From positions 4,437,569 to 4,501,568 of the forward strand of contig SCHM01000002.1 in the NCBI GenBank assembly GCA_004123355.1: a stretch of 64,000 nt of DNA, in the 5' to 3' direction. Below the pieces are notes generated by a model. The model was not told the DNA's origin and did no database searches. It saw nothing but the letters and a program-made list of their open reading frames with translations. Shown one piece after another: positions 14,401-29,300 of the stretch (position 1 is the first letter of the stretch; every line of letters begins with the position of its first letter). This DNA is from Amphirosellinia nigrospora (taxonomy: Eukaryota > Ascomycota > Sordariomycetes > Xylariales > Xylariaceae). The position numbers and the translations under genes are program-made.

Positions 14401-17400
14401 TTTTTATATAAAATATTATTCGACGAATTAAAAACTATATAAAAATTTTTAATCGAAACTTATATAAAAGTTTTATTAAACTTAATAATATTTTATATAG
14501 TATATTTATTTTATTTATAAAAAAAACAAATAATAAGCTTTATTTTTATAAATTATTATAAACTAAATAAATTATAAAAAAAACTAATATTTACTTTTTT
14601 TTTTAAAAAAATTTTAGCTTATATTAATAAAGCGAAATTTTTACCCGATTTAATATATAATAAATATTTAATTATATTTATATATTATTTAAAAATAAAA
14701 TTATATAATATTTTATATAAAATATAGTATATATTAATTATTAGTATTATTATTTAGTTTTTAATAAATTTTTAATATTTTAGTAGTATATTAATAATAT
14801 TTATTTAATTTTTTAAACGATTTTTATAATATTTATACTAATAATATTATTATTTATTCGGAAATAATAAAAAATATATTATTTATATACGTTATATATT
14901 AAAACAATTAATTTAAGCCGGATTATAAATTAATTTAAAAAATTCGAATTTTATATTATAAAGATTAAATTTTTAAATTATATTATTAGTATTAAAAAAA
15001 TCTAAGTAAATTTTATTAAAATTAACGCTATATTAAAATAAAAAACTTTATATTAATTAAAAGCGTATAATTTTTTTTAAAATTTTATAATTTTTATTAA
15101 AATTTTATCGATATTTAAAGTTATATTATTATATTTTTAAACTAATTAACGCGAAAAAGCGTATTTTTTATATAAATTAAAAATATAAAAAGTTATTTTA
15201 TTAATTTAAAAAAGCTTTAATATGTTTTTTTTTATTAAAATATTTTAATTATAACTTATTAACAAAAATTAAAACCGATTTTTTAATAGCGTTAGCTTTA
15301 GCGTATTATTATAACTATATAATAAAACCTAATATTTTATAACGTATTTTTTAAAAATATTTTATAATATTAAATTAAATTATAATATTATAATAAAAAT
15401 TATTAGCAATTATATTATATTTTAAAAAAAAAAACCTAAATTAATTAATAGCTACAATAAGCTTTTTTTAATATTTATTAATAATTAAGCTTTAGAATTT
15501 TTTAGCGAAAAATAATATTTTAATTTAAAATAAACTAAATAAGTTAATTTTTTTTTAAATATAATTTTTAATATTATATCGCTTTAATAAAAATATATAT
15601 TAACTAACGTTTTATTATAAAATAAAAAAACCTAATAATATAAAAAGCTAAAAAAAACGTAACGTTATTTTACGATATTTTAGCTAGTAAATAATATAAT
15701 ATAATTAATTTTATATAAATAAAATTATATTAAATAAATTTTATTAAAATATATAACGAATTAAATATTTTTAAAAATTATAATTAATCGAGCGAATTTT
15801 TAAAAAAAACTATAAAATATAAATATAAAAATTTATTATTAATAAATAAAAATAATAAGCTAGAAAATTTATAAAAATTAAAAACAAATTAATTATATTT
15901 TACGGACGTTTAGTTATTTTTAATTTTTATATTTAAAATATATTTTATTAAAAAAATATTATAAATATTATTATATACTTTAGTAAAAATAAATATATAA
16001 ATTTATTACCAAATATTATTAATAATTTAAATTAAGCGGAAATTATAATCGTTATATAATAAACTATATAAATATAAATTTACTAAAATATTTAAAAATA
16101 AAATTTTTAATAAATTTATATTTTTTTTAATATTTAAACGTATATAGCGTTATTTTATTATTAATTTTAAATAAATATTTAAAAATAAATACAAATATAA
16201 TATATATATAGTTATAATAAATTATTTAAGTAAACAAATATAAATTATATTTTATTGTGGAAATAACCGTAAAAATATTATTAAAATACTATAAAAAATT
16301 TTTCCGAGTTTTTAAAATATTTATAATTATAATTTTAAACCGCGGATTTTAGTTTATTTTTGCTTTTATAAACAAACTATATAAACTAATAAGTATAAAA
16401 TATATATTAGCTATTATAAAATATTATAAAATTATAAAATAAATAAAGATTATAAATAAATATATTAATTAAAAATTAAGATTATATATAAGCTATTATT
16501 AAAATAATTAGTTTAAACGTATATTTTATAAATTATATATAAGTTTTAATTTTTATATTTTAATAAAATTATTATTTTATAAAATAAAAATAAGTTTTTT
16601 AATATTATTTAATTTCGATTAAAAAAACTAAACTATAAAAAAAAAGCTATAAAACTATTTATTAAAAAAAAATAATTTAAATAAATATATAAAAAAAAAA
16701 AAAAAATAATATAATTTATTAAATTAGCTAAAAAAATTTATATTATATTTAAAAGCGTATAATTAATTAAATTAATAAAAGTTAATACGAATTTAATTTC
16801 AACGTAAAAAACTATATATTAATTTTAAAGAAAAAATAATTTTAAAAATAAACTACTTATTAAATAAACTAAATTTTTTATAATATAATAAAATTTAAAA
16901 TATACAAAAAAACAGAAATATATTTATATTAAACGTTTTTATAATTTAGAAATATTTAATCGGTATTACGTAGATTAATTATAAAAATATTAAATAATTT
17001 ATTATTAGGTTAAAAAAGAAAATTTAAAAAAAAAATAATAAAACTTAAAATAAAAAAATTTACTATAAAAAAATACAAACGTTTCGATTTTATTATTAAA
17101 AGCTATAGTATTAAATAAATTAAAAAAATAAATCTAATAATATATAATATTTTAAAAAATTTTAAAAATAATATAAAATATTAAAAAATTTTATAACGTA
17201 AACTTTAATTTAGCTAAACTTCCGGTATAATTATAATATAGCTAAATATAGCGTAAAATAACGTTTTTAATAAGCTATATTTAGATAATAATAAAGCTAT
17301 AACATAAAAAGAAAAATAACGCAAAAAAAAAAATAAATAAAAAATATATTTAAGTATATTTAAATATTATATTAAATAAAAAAATTTTAAATAACGTATA

Positions 17401-17540
17401 AAAAATTAATATAATAATTTAACGGTATAAAAGCTTTATAAAAATTTATATTAATAAAAACCTAAAACAATTCTTTTTTTCGCTAAAAAGTAGTTATAAC
17501 TTTAATCCCGGTTAAATTATTTTTTTTTTCGAAAAAAAAT

Positions 17541-17832
17541 AGTTATAAATTTACAAGCTTTAATAGCTATGCCTTACTACTAGCCATAGCACCCGTAATC
17601 TCTACTTATAATAACTACTATTTATAATAAATATATTGCTATTCGTAATAAATATAGTTATAATAAATAAAAGCAAGCATTAGCAATAAATACAGCTACC
17701 CCACGCAAATATTTAAACAGCTATTTATATTATAAACTTAGACCTTTTTTTTTTTTTATTTTATCTATAGATTTTATATATAATATACCATATATACTAA
17801 AGCTTTATCTCTTTAAGTATATAAAGCGTAAC
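17541..17832 (+). repeat. Right LTR of family A element
   Basis: Direct repeat of 11,152-11,443, matched base for base apart from transitions. It still reads 'tagccatagcaccc' and 'aaacttagacctttttttt', as the left copy does. The segment E sequence resumes immediately after 'gcgtaact'. A short A+T-only target-site duplication is possible but cannot be resolved in this sequence. Confidence 0.85.
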
Positions 17833-20800
17833 TTTTATTTTATTTTATTTATTATTTAATATATTTTAATAAATATTTTATAATATTATACGTTAATTAT
17901 TTTTATATATTTTTTAAATTTATTTAATAAAAAATTTATTTTAAAATTATATATATATTTTAAAAGTTTTTAATAAATTAATTTAATATTTATATATATT
18001 TTTTATATATTTTATATAAATATTAATTTTAAAAAAATCGCTATTTAAATAATATAATAATATTAATAATATATAATATATTTTAATTATTTATTTATAT
18101 AACGTTTATAATTATTTTATAATTAAATTTATAGTTATTTTTAATTATAAATTTAAATCGCCGTAAATTTTATTATATATTTAATAATAATAAAATTTTA
18201 AATTTTTTTTAAAATAAATTATTCGATTTTATATTTTATATAAAATAATATTTTATATAATTTTTTTATATAAAAATATTTAAATTATTTATATAAATAT
18301 AGTTTAATTTTTATAAAATAGTTAGCTATTTTATATAATTAATATTAAAAATAAATAATTTTATTTATATATAATAAAATACTATTTTTTTTTTTTATAA
18401 TAATTTTTTATATTATTAAATATATTTTTAAATAATTTATATTTTTAAAAAATAAAAATAAAATAAAATATTTAAAATATAAAATATTATATAATTAATT
18501 TAATTATTAATTTTTATTATATTAACCGAAATTATCGTATAGTTTTATTAAAGTTTATTTTAATTATTTTAAAAGTTTAAATAATTTTAATTTTTAAGTT
18601 TTTATATATAGCTTTTATTTATAATTTTTTATAATAAAAAATTTTAAAGTTTTATATTTTAAATAATATTTTAATATTTTATATAATATTAATTATTAAA
18701 TATAAATAAATTAAACAATTAATTTATAATTATTAATTAAATATTTTTTTTTATTAATATATATAATATATTATTTATATATATTATATAATATTTTTAT
18801 TTTATATATTTAAATTTTTTTTTTTTTTATTATATATTTAAATAGCTTTTATATTTAATTAAATAAATTAAAAATTTTTAAAATTAGTTTTTTTAAATAT
18901 TATTTATATATATTAAAATATTAATTTTTTATATAAAATTTTTTTTAAAATATAATTAATTAATTAATATTTTTTTTTTTAATAAATAAAATATTTTTTA
19001 TTTATATATAAATTTTTTAAAAAATAGCTATTTATATAATTTTAGCTAATATATTATTTTTAAAAATTTTTAAAATATTATATAATATTTTTATTTATTA
19101 AAATAATAATTAATTTAATTATTTATTAATTTATAATAAAAATTTTTATTTTTTATATAAAATATTAAATTATTAAGTTTTTTTTAACTTAAAATATAAA
19201 TAAAATTTAAAAAAAATTTTTTATATATAATTTTTAAAAAATAAATATTATTTTAAATTTTAAATATTTTTATATATATATATAATAATTATATTTAAAT
19301 AAATTCTTTTTAAATATTTTTTTTAAATATTTTTTAAGTTTTAAATAATTTATTAATTATAATTTTTAACGTTTTATATAAAAATAAATTTTTTTTTATT
19401 TATATATTTATAAAATAATATTAATTATAATTTATAATTATATTAAAATATAAATTTATAATATTATATGTTTTTTTATATATAATTAAAACTAATATAA
19501 TTTATAATAATTTTTATATAATTAGTTAATATTATAAAAATATAATATAAATTAATTTTTATAATTTTAAACTATAATAATAATTAATAATTATTATTTT
19601 ATTATAAAATAAATTATATAATTTTTTAAAATAATTTTTTTTTTTATTAAGTTTTTAAAAAAATTTAATATTTTATAAATAAAATAATTTTATTTTAATA
19701 TTATATATAAAAAAATTTAAATTTTAAATAAAAATATTTTTATATTTTATTATATTAATAAATAAATTATTTTAAAATTTAAAAAAATTTTAAAAACTAA
19801 ATATTTTATTATATTAAAAATATAATATATTTTTTATTTATATAAAAAATAAATTATCGATTAAAATAAATAATAAATAATATTTAATAATTATAAAAGT
19901 TTTTAAAATTTTATTTTTAATATTTTATTTTTATATAATATTTTATTATTTAAAGTTAAAAAGCTAGTTTTTAATATATATATAAGTTATTTTATAGTTA
20001 TTTTTTTATTTATTTTTTTATTTTTTTTTTATATTTTTTTTTTAAAAAAAAAAAATTATAAAATTATTTTATTATATAAAAAACTTTACTAACTTTAAAA
20101 TTATTAATTTAATATAAAAATATAAATATTATTTAAATAATTATATAAAATTTAAAATTTATATATTAAAATATATTTATTTTTTATAATTATATAATAG
20201 TTTTTTTTTAACTATTTTATAATTTTTAATTTAAAACGCTTTTTATATAAAAACGTTATAAATTTTTTAATAATTTAAATATTAATTTTATTAAATATTT
20301 TTAGTTTTATTATTTTAAAAGTTTTTATTAATATTTTTTAAAAATTTTTAAATTATATAAAATTAATTATTTTATATATAATATACTATTTATATTTAAT
20401 TTATTTTTAATAATTATTTTAAAGTTTTATAAATATTTTTATATATATAAAAATTAATAGTTTTTTATATAAAACTTAAAAATATATTAGTTTTTTAAAT
20501 AATTTTTTCGGCTTATATTATATAAAATATTAGCTAAAAAAATAAAAAATTATTTTAGCTATTTTTTTAAAAATATATATTTTTATATATTTAGCTATAT
20601 TAATTATTATACGATTAATTATTATTTTTATTATATTTAAAAATATTATAAATAAAAAATTATTAAATTATATTATAAATTTTTATATAATTTATATAAT
20701 AATAATTAAAATAATATAATTATATATTATTAATTAAACTTTTATATAAAAATATAATATTAAAATATATTTAAAATAATTAATTTTTTTTTTATTAATA

Positions 20801-20938
20801 TAATATTAAAAAAACTAAAATATAATATAAAAACATAGCTTATATAACTAAATTTAAATTTTATTTTTATTTTTACTAATTTATATTTTTTAGCTAAAAT
20901 TAATTAATATTAAATAGCTAAAAAATATAATATTATAA
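17833..20938 (-). repeat. Segment E, second copy, second part
   Basis: This is the reverse complement of about 2454-5400. Anchors include 18,050-18,350 against 4900-5170, 18,720-18,960 against 4150-4510, 19,950-20,060 against 3170-3310, and 20,760-20,935 against 2454-2600. No gene is visible. Confidence 0.8.
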
Positions 20939-21195
20939 TATAATAATAAAATAAATATTAATATATATCGATTTATTTTTTTAATTATTTATATAAAAGC
21001 TAAGCTTTTATATAAAAATTTTTTTATATAAAAAAAATTTTACTATAATATATATATAATTAAATTAAACAAATATATTAGCTTATTTTATTATAAATAA
21101 CTAATATTATAATTAATAATTAGCTATTATACGTAATTAATATTAATATATTAATTCCGTACATAAATAATATTATAATTATAACAACTATTTTA
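20938..21195 (-). repeat. T repeat, copy 3 of 4
   Basis: Parallel to copy 2 at 7380-7640, sharing 'ataaaagctaagctttta' and the following 'attaaattaaacaaatata' block. It joins the second E copy to segment X. Confidence 0.75.
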
Positions 21196-22790
21196 TATTT
21201 AAATTTTAATATTATTAATTATTTAATTAAACTAAAAATAATTTAAAAAAAAAATTAATAATAAATATTATATTTTTTTAAAATTATATAAAAAAAAAAA
21301 TCTTTAAATATAATAAATTAATAATAAAAATAACCTAGCTAATATATTTATTAAACGTATATTAAACTAAATATTAAAAATTTTAGTTTTTAAATAAGCT
21401 GCTTATATAAATTAAAATATTTATTAAAAAATTATAAAAATACGTTTATATAATAAATAACGGCTAAATATATATAAAAATAATATATTATATATAAATA
21501 TTTAAAAAAAAAATTTATATATATATAATAAAAAAGTTAAAAATTATAATAAAATAACAATTAAATTTATACTTTAAAAAACAACGCGTATAATTAATTT
21601 TTTATTTTTTTTTTTTTTTAAACTTAAACTATATATAATAAAATAATAAATATTATACAATTATTATATATAAACGCTATAAGCGCTGCTTTAAAAACTT
21701 AATATTATATAATATTATAAATAATATTTTAATAATTAATATAATTATTATATAAATTACTTTAATATAAAATAATTTAGTTATAACTTTAAACAAAAAT
21801 TATATAAAAATATTTTTTTTAACGTATAAACTTTATTTATATATTAATAAAATAATAGTTAATAATACTTAGAAATAATATTATATAAAAAGCTAAAATA
21901 ATTATATTTTTTTGTTTTATTATATAATAAAATAAATTAGCTAAAATATATATTAAAAATTATTTATATAAAATAACAAATAAAAATATATATATTTTAT
22001 TATAACGTTAATAAAAGCTTTATAAATTTAATTTTAGTAAAAAAACTATAAACTTTAATAGCGCCGCTATTTTTTAAACGTACGAAGTTTTAAAACTATA
22101 TAATACTACTAAAGCAAAAAATATAAAACGCGGGCAAAAAACCTTAATAAAATTAATAGGTTTTATAGTAGCTATTATTAATAATAATAATTTTACTTTA
22201 ATTATTTATTAGTATATATTTAAAAAAACTTAAAAAGCTTTATATATAATAATAATAATAGCAAATAATAATATATTTTATTATAATATTAATATTATTA
22301 TAATATTGCTACTAATATTACGTTTATTATATAATAATTATTAAACTTAATACTATATAAGTTTATAAAATTAATTAAAGCATACGTTAAATATATATAT
22401 ATACGTATATATATATATATATATATATAAATATAATTACGCGCATAAAAAAAAAAAAAAAATAAAAATAAAAAGCAATATAAAAATAATTTAATTTACG
22501 TATAATATAATAATATAAAAACAATATATTATTTAATTCTTTAAAATATTTAAATAAATTAAATAAAAAATTATATATAATAGTTATATATTTAGCTTTT
22601 TTATTTAATTTGCTAACTTTTTTTTTACGTATAATTATATAAATATTAAACATTTTAAAAAATAATAATTTAATATTTATTAAGCGCTTTTTATTTATAT
22701 ATTTATTATACGATATATTTAATATTTTTTTATATTTAGATTTTTATATTAAAAAATAATCGTACGAAAATATACTATAGTTAAAAAAAA
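21195..22790 (+). repeat. Segment X, direct copy
   Basis: Reverse complement of 7640-9225. It is flanked by T copies in inverted orientation, so 20,938-23,078 could be read as a ~2.1 kb element with long terminal inverted repeats. An AT dinucleotide run lies at about 22,390-22,430. The 88-codon open frame across 22,387-22,653 is low-complexity I/Y/F/N/K sequence expected by chance in A+T-only DNA and is not a gene. Confidence 0.7.
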
Positions 22791-22794
22791 AAAA

Positions 22795-23078
22795 GCTAAT
22801 ATTATAATTATAGTATTATTTATATAAATTATATATTAATATTAACTATATATAATAATTATTATTATAATATTAATTATTCGTATAATAAAATTAAGCT
22901 AATATATCCGCCCGATTTAGTTATATAATATATTATAGTAGAATTTTTTTTATATAAAAAATTTTTCCGCATAAAAGCTTAGCTTTTATATAAATAGTTA
23001 AAAAATAGATTAATATATATTAGTATTTATTTTATTTATTATTATATATAATATTATACTTTTTAGCTATTTAATAAA
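22795..23078 (+). repeat. T repeat, copy 4 of 4
   Basis: Parallel to copy 1 at 2165-2453. It keeps more C ('atatccgcccgatttag' near 22,905) than copy 1. It ends a few bases before the left terminal repeat of element B. Confidence 0.75.
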
Positions 23079-23082
23079 TCGA

Positions 23083-23309
23083 ATTAATAATAGTTATAAG
23101 TTTTACTACATTTTAATAAAAGGGGTGACTTTACAAAGGGTTTTTATATAAAGTAAAGCTTATTTTATTAATAAGTAAAGTTTAGTCCTATAAATTAAAT
23201 AAAAAGCTAAAATAAATAAGTTTTTTGTTTTTAATAAAAGTTTTATTTAATATTTGCTTTTTTTTTTTATTTAATATAAACTTATATTTATTTTAATAAA
23301 ACTTATTAA
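23083..23309. repeat. Left terminal repeat of element B
   Basis: About 227 bp, matched to 33,479-33,725 with the same base order and a few small length differences. It retains 'aaggggtgactttacaaaggg' where the right copy has 'aaaaaataacttctacaaaagg', consistent with separate rounds of transition. Confidence 0.7.
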
Positions 23310-26300
23310 ATAATATAATAGTTTTATATAATTTTTGTTTTTTAAATTATTTTAGTTTTATTTTTTTTTAGCCGGTAGTTTATTTATATAGCTATTTTTT
23401 AACTATTTTAACGATTTTATATATTATTTTTAATATTTTCGTAGTATTATAATAACGTTTAACTTTGCGCTAATTTTATTTTATTTAATTTATATTTTAA
23501 TAAATAAAAAAAGCTTAAAAAAGTTTATTTTAACGTTATTTTATATCGATTTAATATTTTAATAAAATAGCAAAAGTTTAAAATATTTTAATATTTATTT
23601 ATTTTAAAAAATATATTATTATTTTTAATATTTTATATATTTAAAAAAATAAAAAATATTAGTTTTTAACAATTTATATTAAATTAATTAATTTTTAATT
23701 TAATATTAACGCTATAATTTATATTATAGCTAAGTTTACGTTTTATATTATTTTTAAAATAGTTTTATTATTTTTATACTAATTATATTTAATTAAAACT
23801 AACGTTTATAATAATATATTATTATTTTTATAATTTTAATATTATTATATTTTATTTATTTAATAAGTTATTTTTAAAACTTTTTATAAAATAATTAAAA
23901 AATTTTTTTTTATTAAAAACTATTTATTATTTTAATAATTTTAATAGTATTAATAAACTATTTATTTTATATTATATTTTAAATTATTTTATAGTTTATT
24001 TATTTTTTAGTATAAAATATAAATTATAATATTTAATTAATTTATATTTTATAAAATAGCTAATAATAAATAATATTTAATTGTTTTATTTAAAAGCTAC
24101 GTTTATTTTAAATAGTTATAATATATTAATTAATTATATTATTTTTTATAGGTTTTTTTTAGTTAGCTATTTATGCGTTATATTTAAAATTTATTTAAAA
24201 TTTAAAATAAATATTATTATTAAAATAAAGCTTAAAAAATTAATAGCTTAATTTAAAAGCTAAAAAGTTTTATAATTAAATACGAAATATTAGTTATAAT
24301 AAAAAATTTAATACTTAAGCTAATTAAAGCTAGTTTAATATTAATATTATTTAATTTTAATATTTATTATAGTTATTTATTAATTAATTTATAATAGTTT
24401 TAGCTAAAAAATAAAAAAAACAATATTATTTTTAGCTATATTATATTAAGCTATAATATCCGGATTTATATTATTTTAAATTTTAGCTTATTATTAAAAC
24501 TTTTTATAATAATAAATTATTATTTATATTTTTAATATAAATTATTTAATTATTTATATATTAAAAAAAATATAAAATATAATTATTTATATTAATTTTT
24601 AAGCTGTTTTTTTTTAGCTTTAATATGTTCGAAATTTTAAAATAATAAATTAAAAACTTATATAGTTTAATTAATTAAAATCGGATTTTAATAATCCGGA
24701 AATTATTTTTAAAAAGTTTAATAATAATAAAAAACTTAGAACTATATTTAAAAAAGTTTAAAAATAAAATAACTATTTTAATAGTTTTATTATTTAATTA
24801 GTTTTGTAAAAAATATAGCTAAATTTTTTAAATATATTATTAATAATATTAAAAAGTTAAAAATATTAAAGCTATTTTAGCAAAGTTAACTAATAAATAA
24901 AAAAATTAATAAAAAAATAATAAAATTAAAAGCTAAAAATTAAACTTTAAACTAATAAACTTTAGTTTATATATACATTAAATATATTTTATAAATATAT
25001 AAATAATTATTATTTATAAACGTTATATAATTATTATATAAAAAGTTCAATAAAATATATAACGCGTTATTTATAAATATATAATTATTATAATAATATA
25101 ACTATAATTTAAATTTTTTAAATTATAATATTAATAATTAATATTAAAACATATTATAGCTAATAAAAGTTATAATATTAAAATAATTTTAATATTATTA
25201 TAACGAAAATAATTATAGTTTTAAACTAACGATTTTTAATATATTAATTTATATCCGAATTATTTTTTTATTTTTTATTTATATATTAACTAGTATTTTT
25301 ATTAATATATATTAATTAAATTTTAAACGTTTTAAATAATATATATTTTATAATAACTTAATAATTTTAATATATATAACGCTAATAATTTATATAGTAT
25401 TAAAAGTAGCAATATATATTAAGCTAATTAAAAATATAAAATATTAACTTTTATATAAATATTTAAAAGATTTTTATATTTAAACGTAGTTTATATAATT
25501 TATAAAAGTATATATTTAATATTTTTAGTATTTTTTAGTATTTTAAAACTTTTATTTAAAAAACTAATATAAAGCTTTAATATATAGTTTAATTTATAAG
25601 TTCGATAATTAATAGAAAATTTTTAACTTTAGTTTTTTAAATAGTTTAATATAAAAGCTAAATAAATTTTTTATATATATTAATAGTTTAATAAAGCTTA
25701 AAAATAAATAGTTTTTAACGCTTAATATTTAATTATATTTAGAATTTTTAAAGCGTTTTTATAAAAGATTTTAATAATAATAATATAATAATAATAATAA
25801 ATATTAGCGAGCTAAAATAATTTAATAATATTAAATAACTTTATATTAACCGCGTAAATTATACTTGAGTTTTATAAAAAAGTATAATTAAATAAAAAAA
25901 GTTTTTTTCGATAAAAAATTTTTTATTTTTATATTTTAAATAAAAATTTTTTTACTTAAATTAAAAACTTTTTTATTTTTATTTTTTATATATATTTAGT
26001 TTTAATATTTATTTTTTTATTACGGATAATTATAATTTAATAAATAATTTAAAATTAAATATTTATATTAAAAATAATATAATATAAATAAATTATAAAG
26101 TTTTATTTTTAATTTTTTTTTTATTATAAATTATATTAAATTTAATTTTATATTAAATTTAATTATTTAATAATTATATATTTTTAAACTTAATTATTTA
26201 ATAATTATATATTATATTAAACGTAATTATTTAATATTATTTTTTATTATTTATAGTTATTTTATTTTTTTATTTTTTTAATTTAATATTAATTTAAATA

Positions 26301-29300
26301 TTTATTATTTTTAAATTATAAATTAATATTTTATTATAATTTTATTTAAATATAATTTTTATTAAATTATTTTTTAAAAAAATTATAATTATTATAAAAT
26401 TAGCTATTATTTAATATAATAAATATAATAGTATTTTTTATAGGATATTTGTTTATAATTTTTTTTATTTGTTTTTTTGTTTTTTATATAATTTTAAGCG
26501 TAGTTTTTAAGTTTTTAAAATTTTAAAGCTTTAAATTAATCGTAATAAATATATTTTTTAAGTTTTCGAATTTTTTTTTTTTAAACGTTTTAGCTAGCTT
26601 ATAAAGTTTTTTTTAAACTTATTAATAAGTTTAAGTTTTTTTTAAAAGGTTTTTTTTTAAACGTTTTAGCTAACTTATAAAGTTTTTTTAAATTTATTAA
26701 TAAGTTTAGGCTTTTTTCGAAAAGTTTTTTTTTTTAAACGTTTTAGCTAATTTATAAAGTTTTTTTAAATTTATTAATAAGCTTAAATTTTTTTCGAAAA
26801 AAATAAAAGTTTAATACGTTATAAAATTAATATATTTTATAATAATATTATTATTTAAAATATAAAGTTTATAATTATATTTAAAATTAAAAATAATTTA
26901 TAGTTATATTTAAAATTAAAAATAATTTATAATTATATTTAAAATTTAAAATAATAATTTATATTTATTAAAAACTTTTTTAATTTTATTTAGGTTAAAA
27001 ATCGTTTTAAAAATTTTAATATTATAGTAAGTTTTTTTTATTTAAAATAAAAATTAATTATTTATATAATATTTAATTTTTTAATTTTATTTTATAGCTT
27101 AAATTATAATTTAATTATAAAATAATAGTATAATTTTAACGTATATTATTATTATTAATAAATAAATATATAAAAATATTATATATTAATATTTATATTT
27201 ATAAGCAAATTTATTATTATTATTAATTAAACGGTTAAATATTTTTATAATATAGTTATATAGTTACGTAAAAAAATAAAATATTATAGTTAATAAATTA
27301 AAATAAAATAATAAGTTTTATTATATATATTTATTAAAAAAACGAACTAATATAACCGGCAATTATAACTTATTTATTAACTTATATAGTTTTTAAAAAC
27401 TTAAGCATTTTTGCTTTTAAATTAAAAGGCTTTAGTTTAAGTTATACTTATTATATAATTTATAAGATTTTTAATATAAAACTTTTATAAGGTTAAATAA
27501 AAGTATAATAAAGTTAATATTTAAAAAAAAATTTAATAATGCTTTATAGTATAATAAACTAGCAAAGCTAAAAAAATAAATATTAGTTAGTTCGACCTAA
27601 AATAAAATAATTTTAACGATAAAAATATAGTAATTTATAGTAAGTTAATTTTTACGGATATATTTTGTTTTATTAAACATATTAATTCGTTTTTAAAAAA
27701 TAAAAAATTAATAAATTATAATAAATAATTATTATTTATATTTTAAACGTTTTTATTAAAACTATTATTATATAAAAAATAATAAGCTAATAATTTTAAA
27801 CGAACTAATATATATAAAAAAATTAACCGTAATTATTAATAGTTTTATTAATAAGTTCGTTATAAGCTTTTTAAGCTATAAAATTATTTAATTAATTATA
27901 TTTTAAGCTAAAATATTTTATTTATAATAAAATAGCTATAATTATTTTTATTTAATAGAAATTATAATATGTTTAAATAATAAAAACGTTAAATAAAAAT
28001 AACTATAATTAATATAATATTATAGTTTTTATTTATTATATAAACTTAAATATTAAATAATTTTTATTAGTATTTAAATTTATTATAAAATTAATAAACT
28101 ATATATTTTAAGTTATAAAAATAAAGTTAATTTTTTAATAATTATTTATAAAAAGTATTTTAAAAATAAATTATATTAAAATATAATAAATTTAAACGTA
28201 GTTTTAAATAAAATAATTATTTAATAAGCGTAAAAATAAAAAATTAAAAACATTAAACTATTAGCTTAAAAAAAAAAAGTTATAAATAAAAGTTTAGTTA
28301 TAACTATAAACGTAACTAAAAAAAAAAATATAAAAAACATTAATTTTTAAAAAAAAAAAATACTAACTTTATTAATAAAAATAAAAACGATTTTTTTATA
28401 TTTATTTATTTAATTTATAAATCAGAAAATAATAATAATATATTTATTATAATAAATTATAATAATATTTATAAATATTATAATAAAATATTTAATTCGA
28501 TATATATATAAAACTAATACGTTTATATATATAATATATAGCCGATCGAATAAATTATATTTTAATTTTTTACGCAAAAAAATAAACGAACGTATTTATA
28601 TTATACTATTTTATTTTTATTATAAAATATATTATTTTATTATTTCGAGTTTTATATAGCTAAAAATCTTTATAGCTATTTAAATAAAATAACGTATTTA
28701 TAATATAAAAATATACTTAAAATAACTAAGCTAAATTAATTTTAATTTTATTAATAATTATATAAACGCTTTTTAAGCTATACGAAATAAATAATAATAT
28801 AAAAAAATCTTTTAATAATTATTTTTTATACTTAAAAGTTAATATTTATATTTAATAAAATAATAAAAATATTATTATTTGTTTTAATTTTAAAATAAAA
28901 CGTAATATTATTACGTATAAGTTTTAAATATTTAAAATATATTATTATACGTTATAAAAATAAAATTAAAAGCATTAAAAAAAAAAATATAATATAAATA
29001 TTAAGTTATATTTTTTTATATTATAAAAAAAACATTAATTTTTTTATTTTAATAATATTAAATTTATATAAATATTCGAAAATAATATTAAGCTTAAAAT
29101 ATTATTAAATAATAATTTTTTTAGTTTATAAAAAGCTATAATTAATTATAAAAATTAGTAAATAATATTTACTAATATAAATAACTATAAAATATTTTTT
29201 AAAATATACTTTTTTACGTAATTATATATACGTAAAATAATTTTATTTAAAATATATTATTTAAACTTAAATATATTATTAAAATATTAGCTATTTATAT

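Larger units (their letters stand above)
11152..17832 (+). mobile_element. Family A LTR retrotransposon, complete but RIP-mutated
   Basis: The element is bounded by direct repeats of about 292 bp (11,152-11,443 and 17,541-17,832) with a 6.1 kb interior. Total length suits a Gypsy- or Copia-type element. The interior has no open frame, so the superfamily cannot be assigned. It is inserted into segment E, whose sequence is contiguous across the element when compared with the uninterrupted copy near 5385-5440. A second, minus-strand copy of the same family is split between 1-2180 and 33,726-36,187. The interior keeps scattered CG-containing islands, for example around 13,900, and is otherwise almost all A and T. 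Confidence 0.8.

Noticed and set aside
22387-22653. 88-codon minus-strand open frame rich in Ile, Tyr and Phe
   Set aside because: It lies in RIP-mutated segment X, consists of low-complexity residues encoded by A/T codons, and its inverted twin near 7976-8240 does not keep it.
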